Below are positions 62,431 to 64,000 of a stretch of 64,000 nt of DNA, piece by piece. Under the pieces are notes generated by a model. It made no database searches, had not been told where the DNA came from, and saw nothing but the letters and a program-made list of their open reading frames with translations. A program made the position numbers and the translations under genes. The stretch covers positions 248,001 through 312,000 of the forward strand of contig NZ_AUGD01000010.1 in NCBI RefSeq assembly GCF_000426845.1. The letters run 5' to 3'. The stretch comes from Bradyrhizobium sp. in8p8 (GTDB lineage Bacteria; Pseudomonadota; Alphaproteobacteria; Rhizobiales; Xanthobacteraceae). The stretch's first letter is position 1. Every line of letters begins with the position of its first letter.

Positions 62431-63186
62431 ATGACCGACGCCATCCGACCGCTGATCGCCGGCAACTGGAAAATGAACGGCCTCAGGGCCCAGGCTGCCG
62501 AATTCGACGCCATGCTCAGCGGCGCGGCAGACGTGGCCGGCAAGGCCGATCTCCTGGTCTGCCCGCCGGCGACCCTGATCGCCGCCTTCGCCGACAAGGC
62601 GCGCGGCAAGAAGGTTGCGGTCGGAGCCCAGGATTGCCACCCCAAGGCCTCCGGCGCCCATACCGGCGATGTCGCCGCCGAAATGCTGGTGGACGCGGGT
62701 GCAAACGCCATCATCGTTGGCCATTCCGAGCGCCGCGCCGATCATGGCGAGAGCGACGCTCTCGTCAGGCAGAAGGCGGAAGCCGCCTGGCGGGCCGGGG
62801 CGGCGGCGATCGTCTGCATCGGCGAGACGCAGGCCCAGCGCGACGCCGGGCAGACGCTGGACATTCTGCGTGGCCAGCTCGGCGGCTCGCTGCCGGACGG
62901 CTCGACCGCCGCGAATCTGATCGTCGCCTATGAGCCGGTCTGGGCGATCGGCACCGGCCTGACCCCCACGGCCCAGGATGTCGAGCAGATTCATGGCTTT
63001 ATCCGGGAACTCCTGACCTCCAGGTTCAAGGACGAGGGGACCAAGATGCGGATTCTCTACGGCGGCTCGGTCAAACCGTCGAATGCGGCCGAGCTGATGG
63101 CGGTGAAGAACGTCAACGGCGCCCTGGTCGGCGGCGCGAGCCTGAAAGCGGCCGATTTCCTTGCCATTGCCAAGGGCTGCCCTTAG
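62431..63186 (+). CDS. tpiA: Triosephosphate isomerase
   Basis: Interconverts dihydroxyacetone phosphate and glyceraldehyde-3-phosphate. The 251-residue TIM barrel has GNWKMNG (Lys14), the catalytic His in VGHSERR and the catalytic Glu in AYEPVWAIGTG, and the loop LYGGSVKPSNA. It is divergent from ppiD and upstream of secG. Confidence 0.98.
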   Translation: MTDAIRPLIAGNWKMNGLRAQAAEFDAMLSGAADVAGKADLLVCPPATLIAAFADKARGKKVAVGAQDCHPKASGAHTGDVAAEMLVDAGANAIIVGHSERRADHGESDALVRQKAEAAWRAGAAAIVCIGETQAQRDAGQTLDILRGQLGGSLPDGSTAANLIVAYEPVWAIGTGLTPTAQDVEQIHGFIRELLTSRFKDEGTKMRILYGGSVKPSNAAELMAVKNVNGALVGGASLKAADFLAIAKGCP

Positions 63187-63210
63187 CTAAACCCAAACCA
63201 TTGGTCGGAC

Positions 63211-63241
63211 CGATCGGGGGTGGCAATAGCCCTCCCGATCG
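63211..63241. repeat. Inverted repeat between tpiA and secG
   Basis: CGATCGGG and its exact complement CCCGATCG flank a 15-nt loop. No T-tract follows, so it could be a factor-dependent terminator, an RNA-processing hairpin or an operator. It lies 24 nt after the tpiA stop. Confidence 0.5.
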
Positions 63242-63325
63242 TGTAACACCGCGCAACTTCAGGACAACCCCGCGAAGCGCGATCGGCCGCCGTCAGGCGC
63301 CGCCCGCTTGTGACGGAAGGATATC

Positions 63326-63709
63326 ATGCAGACCGTTGTCATCGTCATCCACCTCATGATCGTCGCCGTCATGATTGGCGCCGTCCTGCTGCAGAAGTCG
63401 GAAGGCGGCGGCCTCGGCATGGGCGGAGGCGCCGGCTTCATGTCGAGCCGCGGTACGGCGAACCTTCTGACGCGGACCACTGCCATCCTGGCGGTGGGCT
63501 TCTTCATCACCAGCCTGTTCCTCTCCTGGTACGCTGGTTACAACCGGGCGCCGTCGTCGATCATCGGCCAGCCGTCGCAGACCCAGCCGGCCGGCGGATC
63601 GCCGATCGCGCCGCCCACCTCGGGCGGCATCCTGGATTCGCTGAAGAAGGCCGACGAGCAGCAGCAGAACCAGGCGCCGTCAGGTCCGCAGGTGCCGCGT
63701 TCGCAATAA
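63326..63709 (+). CDS. secG: Preprotein translocase subunit SecG
   Basis: Accessory subunit of the SecYEG channel, 127 residues. Two membrane helices (TVVIVIHLMIVAVMIGAVLL; TTAILAVGFFITSLFLSW) surround the conserved LLQKSEGGGLGMGGGAGFMS. The C-terminal tail is Pro/Gln-rich. It sits between tpiA and pyrG, the usual order in rhizobia. Confidence 0.96.
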   Translation: MQTVVIVIHLMIVAVMIGAVLLQKSEGGGLGMGGGAGFMSSRGTANLLTRTTAILAVGFFITSLFLSWYAGYNRAPSSIIGQPSQTQPAGGSPIAPPTSGGILDSLKKADEQQQNQAPSGPQVPRSQ

Positions 63710-63875
63710 AGCAGGGGGGCCATGCAGGGTGGCTGCTACCGTCCTGCATCAACAATCCCCATCAAGGCACTGTCACCACTCTTAGTTCTGGCTCACCCAC
63801 AGGCCCGCAAAATCTTTGGGGCGGAATACGAATCGCTTTGGCGAATCGAATGTAGGGGATTAGAGGTTAAGTCCC

Positions 63876-64000
63876 ATGGCGCGGTACATATTCATCACCG
63901 GCGGCGTGGTTTCTTCGCTCGGCAAGGGTCTGGCTTCAGCGGCACTGGGTGCCCTGCTGCAGGCCCGGGGCTACAAGGTCCGCCTCCGCAAGCTCGATCC
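63876..64000 (+). CDS. pyrG: CTP synthase, start only (cut by the window end)
   Basis: The first 41 codons, [20 protein letters not shown] and [14 protein letters not shown], match the N-terminus of CTP synthase, which aminates UTP to CTP using glutamine. A partial Shine-Dalgarno (AGAGG) precedes the ATG. The rest lies beyond the window. Confidence 0.97.

Overview
The window is high-GC, densely packed alphaproteobacterial chromosome. Gene order and protein character (small secreted DUF3551 proteins, Omp25/31-type barrel proteins, short prolyl-tRNA synthetase, split lpx cluster) point to Bradyrhizobium or a close relative in the Nitrobacteraceae. This is inferred from protein features and synteny, not from a database search. 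I found no rRNA, tRNA or CRISPR array.

Layout. 0.1-3.5 kb: proS, then the LolC/E permease and LolD ATPase for lipoprotein release. 3.8-10 kb: an orphan multi-GAF hybrid histidine kinase, a secreted ClpP-fold protein, two tandem DUF3551 genes (one broken by a nonsense codon) and an outer-membrane barrel protein. 10-18.5 kb: a 32-codon membrane-protein gene under two perfect SOS boxes, dnaE, a Tat-exported beta-carbonic anhydrase, a lipoprotein and a large proline-rich pseudo-caspase. 18.5-34 kb: the conserved block rpsB-tsf-pyrH-frr-uppS-cdsA-dxr-rseP-bamA-lpxD-fabZ-(antisense insert)-lpxA-lpxI-lpxB, which links translation, isoprenoid and phospholipid precursors, outer-membrane assembly and lipid A synthesis. 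34.4-37.4 kb: a three-gene TRAP transporter. 38-46 kb: gltA and gltX on the minus strand, then glnS, two small genes and comEC on the plus strand.

46-64 kb: lexA with its own SOS box, and moeA. These are separated from moaC-trpC-trpD-ppiD by about 9 kb holding a HAD phosphatase, an FMN alpha-hydroxyacid dehydrogenase, a CtpA-type protease and a GGDEF-EAL protein. The 3' end of the GGDEF-EAL gene is duplicated as 437-bp direct repeats around a lower-GC patch. That patch holds a truncated amidinotransferase, a histidine-phosphatase-fold protein and an IS5-type transposase remnant. The window closes with tpiA, secG and the start of pyrG.

Most notable observations: (1) the back-to-back LexA boxes over the promoter of a 32-aa single-pass membrane protein, a candidate SOS-induced division inhibitor or membrane-active peptide analogous to Caulobacter SidA or E. 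coli TisB; (2) the repeat-flanked foreign patch at 53.1-55.4 kb; (3) the pseudo-caspase lacking both catalytic residues; (4) the DUF3551 gene killed by one TAA codon.
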